Assembly (NCBI RefSeq): GCF_963675165.1
Contig: NC_087384.1
Location: forward strand, 1,014,501-1,078,500
From: Halichondria panicea
Lineage: Eukaryota > Porifera > Demospongiae > Suberitida > Halichondriidae
Direction: 5' to 3'
Length of the DNA: 64,000 nucleotides
Part shown: positions 1-12,200 of the stretch, piece after piece
Layout: each line of letters starts with the position of its first letter
Position numbering within the stretch: the first letter of the stretch is position 1
Program-made: the position numbers and the translations under genes
The notes under the pieces: model-generated
The model's input: the letters and a program-made list of their open reading frames with translations, nothing else
The model's database searches: none
What the model was told of the DNA's origin: nothing

Positions 1-2475
1 TGTACCTAATATCGATCCTCAGAGGTGACCTGATAAGCTCCTCCTCCTCGGACATGCCCACTCCATATCCTGCACCTGTCGGGAGACCTGAAATGTCAAT
101 GTCCAGTATATTCTCGAGGTCCTCTGGGAACGGATTGAAGTTAGGCAAGTTCTCACGTTCCAGTTTCTTGAAATCGCTTGAAGTCAACGGAGAAAACGAG
201 ATATCACCGAGAGTGGCTGAACGAGTCCTTACTCCGACAGGCATTTGCTGCATCATTTGTCCCTGATGTTGATCCATGAGTGAATGGGGGGGTAGCATAG
301 GTCTGGGGGGCATGAAATGTTGGTGAGGCGGCAGAGGGTAGGCAGGCACAGTCGAGAGGGAAATATTGTGTGGAGCATTTGCAGTAGACATTGTGTGTAT
401 GGGAGGGGGTTGGAGATAGTGTACAGACGTGACTTGTTGTCGAAGGTGTGGAGGGGGCGTGTGTTGTGACATCATGTGAGGGTGTGGAGGCAGCGCTGCC
501 GAGACAGATGATTGTTGAGGACACAATTGTTGAGAAGAGGAGTGAAGGAGGGGCGGTGGTGCTTGAAGAGAAGTACGTTTAGAAATGTCCGAGAGCACAG
601 CCGGTGGTATCTTGGTTCCCGAGTGCTGACATTCCTGAATCAAAGCTGTCCGATGTTGCTGCAAGAGTTTGATCTGATCTTTCTGCTCTAGAATGATCTT
701 GTGCTGGTTGTTGAGTAGACCTTTGAGTCGCTCTATCTCTTCTGCCTGTTCTTGAATTAACGCCTCAGTTTCAGCGCCACTTTCGCTCTGCTTGAGTTTG
801 CGTATTGGGTGAGGGAATGGCTTGGTGGATTGCTGCATATGCTTCCATCGCTCTACGTTCTCAAGGTCTTGCTCCGAGAAGTCACCCTCAGTTGATTCAG
901 GTTTGACCCTGCGTCGTTTGTCAGTCTCCTGTCCGCTGGGTCCCTTGCGTTTCCTATTATCAGTCGTCTTCTTTGTCTTGGGTGGAGGGCCTGAGCAAAA
1001 AAGTGTGTGTATGGCAGGGAGGGTGAGTGGTAAAAAATGAAACACTATAATTATCAAGGTAAGTACATACATGACTGTAATATAAACATTCCACAGTACA
1101 ACTAGAATCTACAGTACACAAGACAAGATTCAGTTTGTACATTATTCTATGACTTTACAATGTATAGTGACACAATTTAATACATACATGTACTCGTAAA
1201 CTCACACTCACGCACATCTACCCACCCACATGCCCACCCATCCACATACCCACACACACACACACTCACACACCCACCTTCTTTAACGACAGGGACCTCC
1301 TCCTCCGTACTTTTCTCCCGTACCTTCTCCCTGTCAATGTGCTTCCTCAGCTCCACCATCACTTTGTCGTGGGAGGGGATGGGCAGACGACTCTTGTGGT
1401 AGTCCATGATCTCATTTACTATCACCATCTTTAGGTCATCTTTCTTAACAAGCTTCTTTTCAAATTCAAAATCAAAGGGGGGCGTGCACACAGGTTCGTC
1501 TCGAGGGTTGTGATAGGTGGCTACGTATTTATGCTCCAATGCGTCCTCCGGAGTTATCCTCTTTTTAGGCTCCAGTTGCAACAGCTTGCCGATTAGATCC
1601 AACACCACTTCATTTGCATCGTGAAAAACTTCCAGCACCGATAAGTCGACAGGGTCTTTCTTGGGCAATGCTTGGAGGTACGTCTTGACCCGATCCGACC
1701 CAATGGATTCAATGTACTCTGCACTGGGGGTACCCACAACGGCTAGAATGAGCTGTAGCTGATGAAGATAGTTCATTCCTGGGAAGAGTTGACGACGAGC
1801 AATCATTTCGGCAAGTATACATCCCACTGACCACATGTCAATCGCAAAAGTGTACTCGCTGAACGACACCATAAGCTCTGGAGCACGGTACCATCTTGTA
1901 GCCACGTACTCAGTCATGAAGGTGGAGTGCTCCTCGGGTGATGAGGACAAACCGCGGGCCATTCCGAAATCACCAATCTTGAGCTCGCAGTTTCGATTGA
2001 TGAGTAGATTGCTAGGCTTGAGGTCTCGATGGAGAATGTTGGCAGAGTGTATGTACTTGACACCGCGGAGGATTTGATACAGGAAGAACTGGATATGTTC
2101 TTCACTGAGGGGTTGCACAGAATGGATAATGTGATGCAAGTCACTCTCCATTAGGTCCAGTACAATATACACGTCTTGGAACTGGGTGGGGTCATCCGGG
2201 GGTAGCATTACATCCAGTATCGATATGATGTTCTCGTGACGAAGATGTCTCAAAATTTTCAATTCTCGGAAGGTTCGTTTAGCAATGACAGCGACTTCAA
2301 AGACCTTGGGTATCTTCTTGATAGCAACTCTCTGTCCAGTTCTGTTATCTTTGGCCGCACACACCACACCGTAAGCCCCAGTGCCAATGCTCTCCAGGGG
2401 GGAGTAGCGAGAGTCAACCTCGAACTTGACGCTGATATTGTTGTGCTTGATAATTTTGACTCGTTTAGAAGCCAT
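1..2475 (-). CDS. MAPK7: ERK5-type MAP kinase, 3' end outside window
   Basis: Two exons are visible: 1278-2475 (start codon at 2475, donor AAG|GTGGGT) and 1-990 (acceptor TTTGCTCAG), joined in phase 1 and still open at base 1. Exon 1 encodes a complete kinase domain: glycine loop GTGAYG, VAIKK lysine, HRDLKPSN, DFG, and the activation motif TEY in FMTEYVATRWYRAPE. TEY plus the downstream CTPPFDFEFEK segment matches ERK5 (MAPK7) rather than p38 or JNK. Exon 2 adds the long C-terminal extension typical of ERK5: a basic bipartite nuclear-localisation-like cluster (NRKRKG...DKRRR), a leucine/glutamine coiled coil, a proline/glutamine/histidine-rich stretch, and an acidic-hydrophobic segment (PEDLENILDIDISGLP) that could activate transcription. 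The family phosphorylates MEF2-type factors downstream of MEK5. A 5'UTR exon is likely: an acceptor lies near 2503 and a donor near 2632. Kinase identity is firm; the ERK5 subfamily is likely. Confidence 0.93.
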
Positions 2476-2909
2476 CGATTTGTATCTCCTTCACAGACAC
2501 ACCTGCAAGATTAAGGATTGATTACAATATCAGATTGCACTCCGGTACATAACAACTAAGGTTGAGCCAAAAACTAAACTCTACACAAGGCAACTAATGG
2601 CCCCTTATTAAAATAAGAGTATAGCAGAGTCTTACTTGTTATCCTGGCTTGTATGTCCTGATCTTTGAAGAAAACACATGAATTTATAATGACTTGGCAA
2701 ATTGCTTCCCAAATAATGCCCTCCAAACTTTCATTGAGGTCAAAGTCCACTGAAGATTTCGCTTGATCAGCAAAATCGAGGTCAAAGTTCGCATTCCCTC
2801 AGTTTCAGGACGCAGTGATAATCGAGGTCAAAGTTCGCATTTCCCTCAGTTTCAGGACGCAGTGATAATCGAGGTCAAATACAGAAGGTCTGCAGCTCTA
2901 GAAATATAA
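2476..2909. promoter_or_regulatory. Divergent promoter of MAPK7-like and MRPL43
   Basis: The two start codons are 434 bp apart and point away from each other, so this interval must hold both 5'UTRs and both promoters. It contains a direct repeat (2773-2878) and a probable 5'UTR intron of the kinase gene. I see no clear TATA box positioned for either gene. Confidence 0.55.
2773..2878. repeat. ~49-bp direct repeat in divergent promoter
   Basis: A unit containing AATCGAGGTCAAAGTTCGCA and then CCTCAGTTTCAGGACGCAGT occurs twice, with the start of a third copy. The AGGTCAAAGTTC core resembles a direct-repeat nuclear-receptor half-site arrangement (AGGTCA n AGTTC-like). That resemblance is suggestive only. 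Confidence 0.75.
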
Positions 2910-3532
2910 ATGGCTAAAGTAGTAGCTCCCATGAGCAATGGAGTGGGTAGCTTTGTGTGTCAACTAAAGAGACTGACGTTCCAATACTGCAAGGCTGGAG
3001 GGAGCAGCAAAGGTGTGAGGTGGGCATCAATTAGAATTTTCATCACTCGCCTACCATAAAATTGTCTACTCCTACAGGCAGTATCTAGACAGTTATGTAG
3101 TGAAGCTAGCCAAAGAAGCCCCTCACACAGCAATCTATGTCAGACTCCGTCCAGGCAGACATCCACGACTCGTCGGAGAGTTTTGTAAGTGTGATGCAAT
3201 ACCTGTACTTTAATATGGGCGGGTATGGCTCTCCCCCCTCCGCTTGTTTTGGTGCTTTCACCGACCAATCGTGGAAATGTTCACATTGCAAATGTTTTTG
3301 TGGGACTTTAACATACGTAGCTATAATTATTATAATTGTGTGTACGTTCTCCTCTGTAGTGAATGGCAACAGTCAAGTGGTTCCCGTACCCAATCTGAGC
3401 TCAGGGGAGATCAAGGAGCATGTGTGGAGACTGGGCAGTGCCTCAGGGGAGAAGGTCAAGAAGCTAAAGAAATACTGGCACACAGACAATCCTAGCATAC
3501 AGGGAAACTGGTCACCGTTTCTGTACAAGTAG
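2910..3532 (+). CDS. MRPL43: Mitochondrial large-subunit ribosomal protein mL43
   Basis: Three exons, 2910-3019, 3078-3184 and 3360-3532, total 390 nt and encode 129 aa. The start [15 protein letters not shown] leads into the L51/S25/CI-B8 thioredoxin-like domain: [17 protein letters not shown], then [16 protein letters not shown], then the family hallmark [14 protein letters not shown] at the C terminus. It is a structural protein of the mitochondrial large ribosomal subunit. The intron phases (2 and 1) join without breaking the frame. Human mL43 has a longer C-terminal tail; this protein stops at the core. The gene diverges from the MAP kinase gene and converges on the gene ending at 3762, leaving 229 bp between the two stop codons. 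Confidence 0.95.
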
Positions 3533-3761
3533 TGCTCTCATTGTTTGCTCAATCAATTCGTGCTTGTGTCGCTATATTTATGTTATTAATAATTATGATA
3601 TTTGAACATATTTAGCCATTGAACATTCTGCTATATACAAAAGTATAACACAAAACAAGTAAAGACACGGTCATGGTCAGGGACAAGATGTGAGCATGAT
3701 GTGTAACACAAGGACTTCTTGTTGAGTTAAAAATGGGAGACTAGTGGAGACAGCTTTGAGG

Positions 3762-4926
3762 TTACGTCAGTCCATCAGAATTAAGAAGTTGTTCTACAGT
3801 AGAGGAGAGTATCAGATTGGCTCATTATAATGATAAAGACACACTCACCGACTCTGTTTAGTTGAGAGAGAAGAGAAATCTTCTTGTCCATTTGACTACA
3901 AGAAGAAAGAGTCACACAATAAATAAATACATATCCTCTTTCAATAAAACTTAGTAGGTACTACGGGCTTCTAAATCACATGGACACCAACAAAACAGTG
4001 CCTAATAATGAAACTGCAGTACCCTCACCTGCCCTGTTCCTCCAAGTCACTGTCGTCATCATCAAATCCAAATGACATGTCTCCCATGCTAGTTAACCCT
4101 CCATTTGCTCTATTAATGTCGTCAGGGGGTGTGTCTGGGGATGTAGGGGTTAATGGATGGTACGAGGGGTCGGGTGCTGCAAGAACCAGTTGCTGTCTCC
4201 GGGAACTGGCTTCAAGGATCTTGTCCAAACTAGCTAGCTTGGTTTTATTTAACTCTGTGTGTGTGGGGGGGGGGAGGATAGGGGGGAGTATGAAAGAGTC
4301 AGTAGGTTAGTGTGTGTCATGAGACTTACTGGGTGGAGCCCTTGGCCCTTTAGGATGCTTTGTTTCCACGGTAACAGGAGCCGTTTCGTCTAGCTCTGGA
4401 TCATAGTGAGGATCGAAATTCAGCAAATTCACTCTGAGAAAGAATAAAAATAATTAGGTGATGTTTTAATGTGTGTAGGGAGCTAACCTCCTACTCTCTC
4501 TGTAGTCTGTGGCTGTGGTGGAGGCAGAGCTGCGTATCTCAGAGGCCGTCTCACTGACCTCCTCTCCACTCCTCAGTCCTGGGGAATGGCGCTGCTTTGA
4601 GTGTCGTCGTTTCTTCTTATGTCTCTTTCGAGGAACACCATTCAATGAGGTCAGCTCTAGGGTATGATTGCTCTCCACTTGCTGCAAGGCCGGGGGAGGG
4701 CGTGTAATTATATTAATCAAGTGTAGGCCTATAACTATTAAATTACACAATAGTGCAGTTTAGTTATTGTAGCAGTGTGCAGTGTATGAGATATGAGTGT
4801 GTGTACGCCTACTCTCATCAAGTGTAGGAGTCTGTCTGGAGGTATTTTGAGGCCTCCAAGTTGAACTGACACTTGCAGCGATCCCTCCTCTTCAGAGTCG
4901 CTTCCTGGCACGATCCACTCCGCCAT
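3762..4926 (-). CDS. Unrecognised 238-aa charged protein
   Basis: Six exons on the minus strand: 4813-4926, 4488-4681, 4330-4433, 4029-4254, 3849-3895 and 3762-3793. They sum to 717 nt, an exact frame, giving 238 aa and a TAA stop at 3762. The protein starts MAEWIVPGSDSEEEG, then has a short hydrophobic/amphipathic segment (LQVSVQLGGLKIPPDRLLHL), a lysine/arginine-rich nuclear-localisation-like run (RKRHKKKRRHSKQRH), a serine/threonine-rich stretch, NLLNFDPHYDPELDE, a proline-rich region, an acidic patch (FGFDDDDSDLEE), and a leucine-rich end (MDKKISLLSQLNRVEQLLNSDG). The pattern suggests a nuclear adaptor or intrinsically disordered subunit. I do not recognise the family. All splice sites are GT-AG. 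It diverges from SLC7A6OS with 231 bp between the start codons. Confidence 0.8.
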
Positions 4927-5157
4927 AACACTCTCTGGGTATTGTAGAAGCTTTGTAGACGTGAACCAGTCACAGAACTTGTAATTACGCTATTTAATAA
5001 GCCTAAAAGCTTCTTGGCTTGAGTTAATTTGACAATGTAACGATTTGGTAAAGATCGATATAAACATAAGATATAATTATTATTATTATTCCTTGCTTTT
5101 TAATTATTCACCCATACCTAATCATCATTTTCAACCAGTGCTAGTGTACTATAAAGA
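4927..5157. promoter_or_regulatory. Divergent promoter, unknown gene / SLC7A6OS
   Basis: This 231-bp interval separates two divergent start codons. It is AT-rich, with several TATAAT-like and TTATTATTATT stretches near 5060-5100. A shared bidirectional promoter is inferred from geometry alone. Confidence 0.5.
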
Positions 5158-8062
5158 ATGGCTACTGGAACACTGCAGACACCCCCAGTGGTGCTTAGAG
5201 TCAAGAGGAAGAGGGAAGAGGACCCAGCAGAGGCTCTGAGTGGGTCACATCAATATAATATTTAATTATCTTGCTGCATGCTCTCACTCTGACATTAAAC
5301 ATACACCCACACACTGCAGTGATTGTTAAGCATATGAAGATTGACCCCCTCTGCACCGATGCTGATGGTATGTCGTCCCTCCCCCTATCATCCATTACCT
5401 ATACCCAAACCTCAATGCAGCACCTTTGAGTGTGTTCAAGTTTGCCGGCACTGTGGTTAGTGCATCTGCAAGTGAAGAGCTGATCATCGTGAGTGATCAG
5501 ATACTGATAGTAGCTATGGTGACATTGTATCTCCACAGGAGAAGGTCCGAGGCCACTCTCAACTGGTTAAGCTCAACCCTCTAGCCGGCCTCTCTTTGGA
5601 GGACTCTAAACAACAGAGGAGAGAACAACAGAAGGTTTGCTAGCAATTGTGATCTCTCTTCAAACATGGTTATAATGATTACTGTAGGTCAGTCGCAATG
5701 AACATCGCTATAAGCTGGTGTCTCAGTACCGATCTCTACCAGACCAGCAAACACCACCAAGGTAACACACACATTGTATGAGAGGTGAATAGTGCCAAAA
5801 GAAAACAAATTTGCTGTGTTAGGAGGCGGCGGTGTTTACTTGGTGGTGGCGGCTTAACCTCGAAGGTGGCGGCAGGTGTCAGTTTTTTAGCGGCGGCTTA
5901 ACCTCCAGGATGGCGGCGATGTGGTTGGTGGCGGTGGCTTAGCCTCGAAAATGTAAAGCCAGCCGTGAATATAGATGAGGTTAGAACCACTTGACCTTAG
6001 CTAATAGAGAAACAGAGGGTGCTCCTGTGCTAGCCTCGAGACCATAAGCAACCTGATATCAGCCTCAGGTCAGCGCTAGAGCAACTGTCTGGACTGGTCT
6101 TGACCACTCCACAATCCCTCCCAGACACTAAAAACAAGCTTGAGAAGTAGTCTGCAAGATAACTTTAATTAGTTAAAGGTCAAGTGGTCCTTATTCACAT
6201 CTACATTAATATATTCGAGGCTCCACCAAGTAAACACCCGCCGTCACCTCGAGGTTAAGCCGCCGCCAGCAAGTAAACACACCCGCCGCCACCAAACAAA
6301 CACCTGCCTCCTAAAAACATCCTCCTTTTGGCACTACTCACCCCTCATAACATTGTGTACTAGCAATGGATGGGATTGGTGCTCCCCTGATGACTAGAAA
6401 AAATGTTAAATTTTTTTGAATGTCCTTTATAATACGTTTCGTTTGAATCAATGCTAGGTTCCATCCAATTAGCCTAATTCTGCTTTCTACTCCCGTTTCA
6501 AACACACTCAACCTTGTACTTCTACATACGCGCACACAGTGACCAATCAGTGCAGACCCAAAGCAACCTGTGCATACTGGACTTTGAAGAAGATGCCGTC
6601 CCCAGCCCACCCCCTCTAGTGGGCGGGGCTTCTACTGTCTCTACTAAGAGTGCAATTACTTGCAACGATGTGACACTGACCAGAGAAAAGACTGCACAAG
6701 GTACATGCAGTAACCGTAGATTGATTTGCTGGAAGGCCAGATTATTCCAATAACCTAATTATATGAGTGTACCGGTAGTGTGCCTACTTAGATTGTAGGC
6801 CAATTTTACCAGACAGCAAAGGCTATTAGAGTAAAATATGTGTTTCAAGCCAAAATCCACTGTTTCTAGGCTATATGTTTCCTTACTCTGAGCCTATACA
6901 CGCACTTGCCCAATTTGATAAAGCAAGAATAATTATATTCATCTCCATTGCATGGTAGTATGAAGTTACAGTTCTATGCCCTCTCACTCAGAGTCAGATG
7001 ATGATCTTCAGTTTGTGTATGACCTGTACTACACTCAGGACCTGAGCAGAGAAGGAGTCACCACAATGTAAGTATCAGTGAATGTTCTAAGTGTGGCTAT
7101 TTTCGATCTTCAATCCTCACAATCAATTCCACACTAGCTTCCCATTATGTGGTAAATAGGCCTAAGAACCAACCACCGTTGATCAGTGTGGGTACATCCC
7201 TGTACAGTGTATAATTATACATAACATCATATATGTACTTGTATCCCCCCCTCCACGTATGTGTGCGTGTGTGGGGGGGAGGCATGTACTTGTATCTTCT
7301 CCCACGTATGTGTGCGTGTGGGGGGGGGCATGTACTTGTATCTCCCCCCACGTATGTGTGCGTGTGGGGGGGCATGTACTTGTATCCCCCCACGTATGTG
7401 TGCGTGTGGGGGGGCGTGTACTTGTATCCCCCCCACGTATGTGTGCATGTGGGGGGGGTAAGATGTGATCTCTTGTTATAGTATCTCTGTGTGTGTGTGT
7501 GTGTAGGGACTGGGGGAGTGTGTGTGTCCGTGAGATGGAGGTAGAGTTGGTTCATGACATCATCGACGATGATTATGACGATGACGATGACGACTCAAAC
7601 GGTATGTCTGTAATCTGATTGGTCATAACTACACGTCCGCCCACCCCACACGTATATATAGATGAGGGAAACTGGAGGAATGATTATCCTGATGAAGAGG
7701 ATATCTCACCTGCTGGTAGTCATAGCAACAGCGACGATGATGAGCTCCATGGAGAGTATCGACACAAGGATGCATTCTATGGTAATTAGTGTGTATTTAG
7801 TAGATTTAATTAAGTTTTAATATAGGTTGCTACTTTTGGAGGTTGTTAAAGCTTGTCCATGTGTCGTGCATGTTTCTCTACTAGCCTAATTACAGGCCGC
7901 TTATTACGTATTTTTGTCAGAGTGGATCACATGCACCATTGTAGCAGAGCATCTTTTACTTGCTCCTGGTAGTACACACTGTTACCATAATTACCATAGT
8001 TATGTTGGAACACACACACACCATTCACAGATGAAGATTCAATTGACAACTACTTCAGATGA
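5158..8062 (+). CDS. SLC7A6OS: RNA polymerase II nuclear import factor, Iwr1 family
   Basis: Ten exons: 5158-5239, 5320-5367, 5421-5488, 5539-5634, 5688-5761, 6540-6700, 6992-7067, 7507-7601, 7662-7781 and 8031-8062. They sum to 852 nt (283 aa) in an exact frame. The N terminus VVLRVKRKREEDPAEAL is the signature of SLC7A6OS, the animal homologue of yeast Iwr1, which escorts assembled RNA polymerase II into the nucleus. The conserved Iwr1 block is present as DLQFVYDLYYT, and the acidic C-terminal block as DEGNWRNDYPDEED followed by a serine/aspartate run. Human SLC7A6OS is slightly longer. Intron 5 carries a 590-bp foldback element and intron 7 a GT-rich minisatellite. The stop falls in a short last exon encoding DEDSIDNYFR. 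Confidence 0.93.
5766..6359. mobile_element. Foldback/MITE-like element in SLC7A6OS intron 5
   Basis: The ends are inverted copies: ACATTGTATGAG...TAGTGCCAAAAG on the left mirrors CTTTTGGCACTA...CATAACATTGTGT on the right. Further in, the GGCGGCGGTGTTTACTTGG block is mirrored by CCAAGTAAACACCCGCCG. It therefore folds as long imperfect arms around a centre near 6050. It contains no ORF. No clear target-site duplication could be assigned. Confidence 0.75.
7228..7460. repeat. GT/C-rich minisatellite in SLC7A6OS intron 7
   Basis: About five copies of a ~40-bp unit built from CATGTACTTGTATC, CCCCCCACGTATGTG and TGCGTGTGGGGGG. Open frames across it on both strands (CACGGG-type repeats) are compositional artefacts. 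Confidence 0.9.
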
Positions 8063-8305
8063 CAGTAAAAAAGTGAGTCAAATCACATGACATAGAAAAT
8101 ATAATTATGATTTCTGATTGTTTTTCTTATTTTAGTCTCTTGCTTTCCTTGTTGTTCATTAGTCGGTGGTCTAATGCCGTCACCTGTACATCACATGACA
8201 AATGCTGTTAATCATGTGGCTACGTTTATATTCCATGCAGGAAGAAACCTAACAAACTATGCAATCAACGAAAACGTCAAACAATTGAACTTCTCTAACT
8301 GAGTC

Positions 8306-9161
8306 TTAATAATTAATTTCTTGTCTTTTATCATTGTTACATTCTGCTATGTAACTTACACTGAGTACAAGGACTGATGCAATATTATCAGCAGCTTGAG
8401 TGTTGATGTGTTCCATCAGCTGGCGACTTTTGTCCTCTCGTCCACTCTTGTGTACCTCCTATATAAGGACATTGTGTGGTGCATGTGTGTGTGTGTGGTG
8501 TGTGGTGTGTGTGAGGAGTGGAGGGTAGTAGCATGAAATCAATAGCATATAGCTAATTAGCAGATTTTTGACCTTAATTTGATATGGTATACCTTAATTT
8601 CTCTAGAAGCTACTGAATGCATTAGTATTGATATTGATGGCTTTTTTGTCGAGTTACAGTATGGACTCTCAAAGGTAATGAGCCAAAAAGGCCACAGAAG
8701 GCAAAGGGCTAGCAAGCTAGGGCTAGCAAGCTAGGGCTAGCAAGCTAGGGCTAGCAAGCTAGGGCTAGCAAGCTAGGGCTTATCGACATCGTAATTACAT
8801 GACATTGTAGTTAGTATTGTGAAGGGTCCATTTGCTCACATTGATCCATTTGTGTTGCATCATTTGACTGGAGGTGTGTCTCCGCTGGGGGTTGGGCTGC
8901 AGGAGGTGTCCAATGAAGTCCCTCGCATCCTCAGAAACTTCACTCCAATAGGTTGCTGGAAACATTCGATTGAGACTCGCCAAATCAGCCTGGCTTTTCC
9001 TAAAGTGAGAGTAGTAAGAGCCCAAGATATAATTTTTATGGTATTATCGTTTTCAACAAAAAAACTAAACTCTTTGTGAGCAATCATGCAATGTTACCTG
9101 CAGGCTCGGTGAATATAGCTGGATCTATCACAGCATGGGATGATCAATTGACACCCACACA

Positions 9162-9208
<47 letters not shown>

Positions 9209-12200
9209 ACACCCACACACACACACACACACACTGTATGCATTGTACGTACCTTGTAAAGGGCATCTTCCCTGAGAGCAGCAGGTAGCACAGCATCCCA
9301 GCCGCCCACACATCCACCTTGGTATTATACCTGTGAGGACAACCACACATTATTAGGTATATATCGAGTGGTCTGCAAGACCTCTTACCCAGTGCCCATA
9401 CATTATATTAGCTAGTATTGAGTGACCCCTACGACCTCTTACCCAGTGCCTGCCTTCATCTCCGGAGCTCTGAAGTACTCTTTCCCGCATTCCATGCACA
9501 GTGGCTCTGTTACTGTGGTAGCAAGGCTGAAACCACCGAGCTTGAGACTCCACCCATCTCCATTGTGCACTGTCAGCTATGTGGGCAGTATTTAAAATGT
9601 ACATTATTTTAGCCCTCAAAATTTTGCCTTCTGAGAGAAATTTGACTGACTTTGACTTGACTTAGCTAACTAGCTCACTTACAAAAATATTTTCCAGTCG
9701 TATATCCCTATGTACGATGCTGTTGGCATGGAGATAGACCAGGGCGAGTCCTAGTTGGTGCATGACCTTTACAGTGTCTGATTCACTAAACACTTTGCAA
9801 TGCTGGATGCAGTCGTACAAGTCACTACCCTGTGGTGCGTGCGTGTGTGTGTGTGTGTGTGTGTGTGTTGTGTGTGTGTGTGTGTGTGTGTGGAGTGTGT
9901 GTGTGGTGTAGGTGTGTGGTATGTGTGTGGTGTGTGTATGAGGTGGGGAGGGTTGGCTGTGGTTACTTTGAAGGACCTAAGATGCCAGGCAAGCCTTGCA
10001 ATAATGCTCACTGCCTAAAAATAATTTATTATTAATCGATCACTTGGACTTGGCAAAAGTCATTATGAAAGCTGTACAGTTAGCAATTAGATAAGTATCC
10101 AGGAAGCTGACGGAAATGGCAGCTATTGCAAGAGCACCTACTGCGAAACAACCTGAACACAGGTAGCTCAGCTAGCTGCGCTGGGGCTTGTTAATGTAGA
10201 ACACAGAACACCAGGAGTGCTCCTGACAATACTTATAGCTGCTCCTGACAATACTTATAGCTGCCTGTAACTATAAAACATGTTAGCTGAAGCTGTTAGG
10301 GTTTACCTCTGTTGGCTCCATGACCATACATATCTCATCGGAGGTCTCCCATTGGTCGATGACAGTCATCACGTGCTCATGCCTCAGTTTAGTTAGGATT
10401 TTGATTTCCCTCAAAATATGATCATCATTCCAAAATATCTTTGCCTTGTTGAACACTCGCACAAAGTACTCCTGATCACTAGTCTTGCTGGTGCAGGCAT
10501 GGACTGTGGCATAGCGTCCTTCATGCATCGTTGCACCCATACTGTACTTGTCTCTCGTCTGCTTGTTACTACAGTGACCAAGGGAAGGTCTCTCTGATAC
10601 ACTGTCAGTTGGTTCACTGCTGTAAAAGAAAATAATAGCAGATCAATATAATGTTACACACTTAATAGTTAAGATCTTACCAAACGACTGCCTCCACCTC
10701 TACTTGAACTTCATTGTCCTACAGTGGAATTAACACATTCGCCATAAAAATCTATAATATAACTAAAAAATTGAGGGACACGATTGTGCATGCAACCTAA
10801 GCCCTGTTTACGCGACGCCTAATCCAGGTTGAATCCGGTACTAATATATCAGTGCAGCTGAGGCTCACCTGGTGCTGAGATACGTCTATTATAGTCGACA
10901 GCTCGTCAGACATATCTACATATAGGAGAGAGAGGGGAACAAGGTCAAGGTACGGCCCCCACCAACAAGGTCAAGGTACGTCACCACCAACAAGGTCAAG
11001 GTACGTCACCACCATGCACGTTTCACTCACATTCTGTTTGTATTCCCACGCTCCTCCGTTGAGGACGAGGGGGAAGCTCCGATGTCTCTGATCCAGAGTC
11101 CTCACTGTCCACACGGAGTAAATGCTGTATAGTTGTAGTGTAACAGATAGCAGTGGATCGATATGTTAATTGGCAGAACTTACTAGTTTTGGTAGCATCA
11201 TATCAATCATTGATTGCGGACACGCCATGCCTAGGGATATATCACTCTGGGGGGTCTTGGGCAGGACATGGCGAGGGTACAGTGCTGCATTATAGTGGAT
11301 TGATGTTTAACGTACACATTGCAAACAGAAGTAATGTTTAAATTTATACAAGTTCACTCTTCTGCACATACACTCAACTACTACCCTCCCCTACAGGTGT
11401 GTGTGTGGGGGGGTAGTGTGTTAAATGTGTGTGTGGGGGGGTAGTGTGTTAAATGTGTGTGCGCGTGTACTACACATGCACACTATTATCTCCCCACACA
11501 CTAAATATTAGCCTCGAATTCAGGCCTCTGGATGCGAGGCTAACGAAATGAATGCTTACTGTACGCCTTCCTCATTGGAGAATCAAACTCCTCTGAGGAG
11601 ACGGAGATCGGACGGTCGCTGTCTTTCGTACTGAGCAACGAAAGAGGTCGTGGTCGTATCTCCTCCTCAGGGAACATGTGGGCGGGGGACGTGTGAGGGG
11701 TGGAGTCACTAACATCAATGGAAGAGTCAACTGCTGTGCTGTCTTGATTAGGTTGGGAGTCTATTGTTGTATGATTAGTAGGAGTCTCCTCTTCAGTTTC
11801 GGTCATCTTCGTTTCAATAGGTTCTGATATTGAGTTGGTTGGGATAGAAGTTGACTTGTCTGGTGACATCATCTTATTACTGGGATCAACAGTGTCATTA
11901 TTTAGTTCAGTTGTGGATTCATTAGGACTTGACTGATTGGACATCTCCTGCTCTTCTCGTACAGGTTGACTGGTTGCTATGGTGTTGGTAACATTTGTGG
12001 AGCTATTTGTGGAGCTCGTTTTTATACCTGCAACGTGAGAGAAAAGAAGTAGAATATTAATTACAATTATAATTAGTAAATAATTATATTAAGGATTTAG
12101 CAAAAATAAATTGCGTTGGCCGGGAGTCGAACCCGGATCTATTGCTTGGAAGGCAACAATGCTGACCGTTACACCACCAACGCCAGCTGGTAGTTTAGCT

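Noticed and set aside
7145-7555. Overlapping ORFs on both strands reading HTHTY/CVRVGG
   Set aside because: They are translations of a GT-rich minisatellite in a spliced-out intron.
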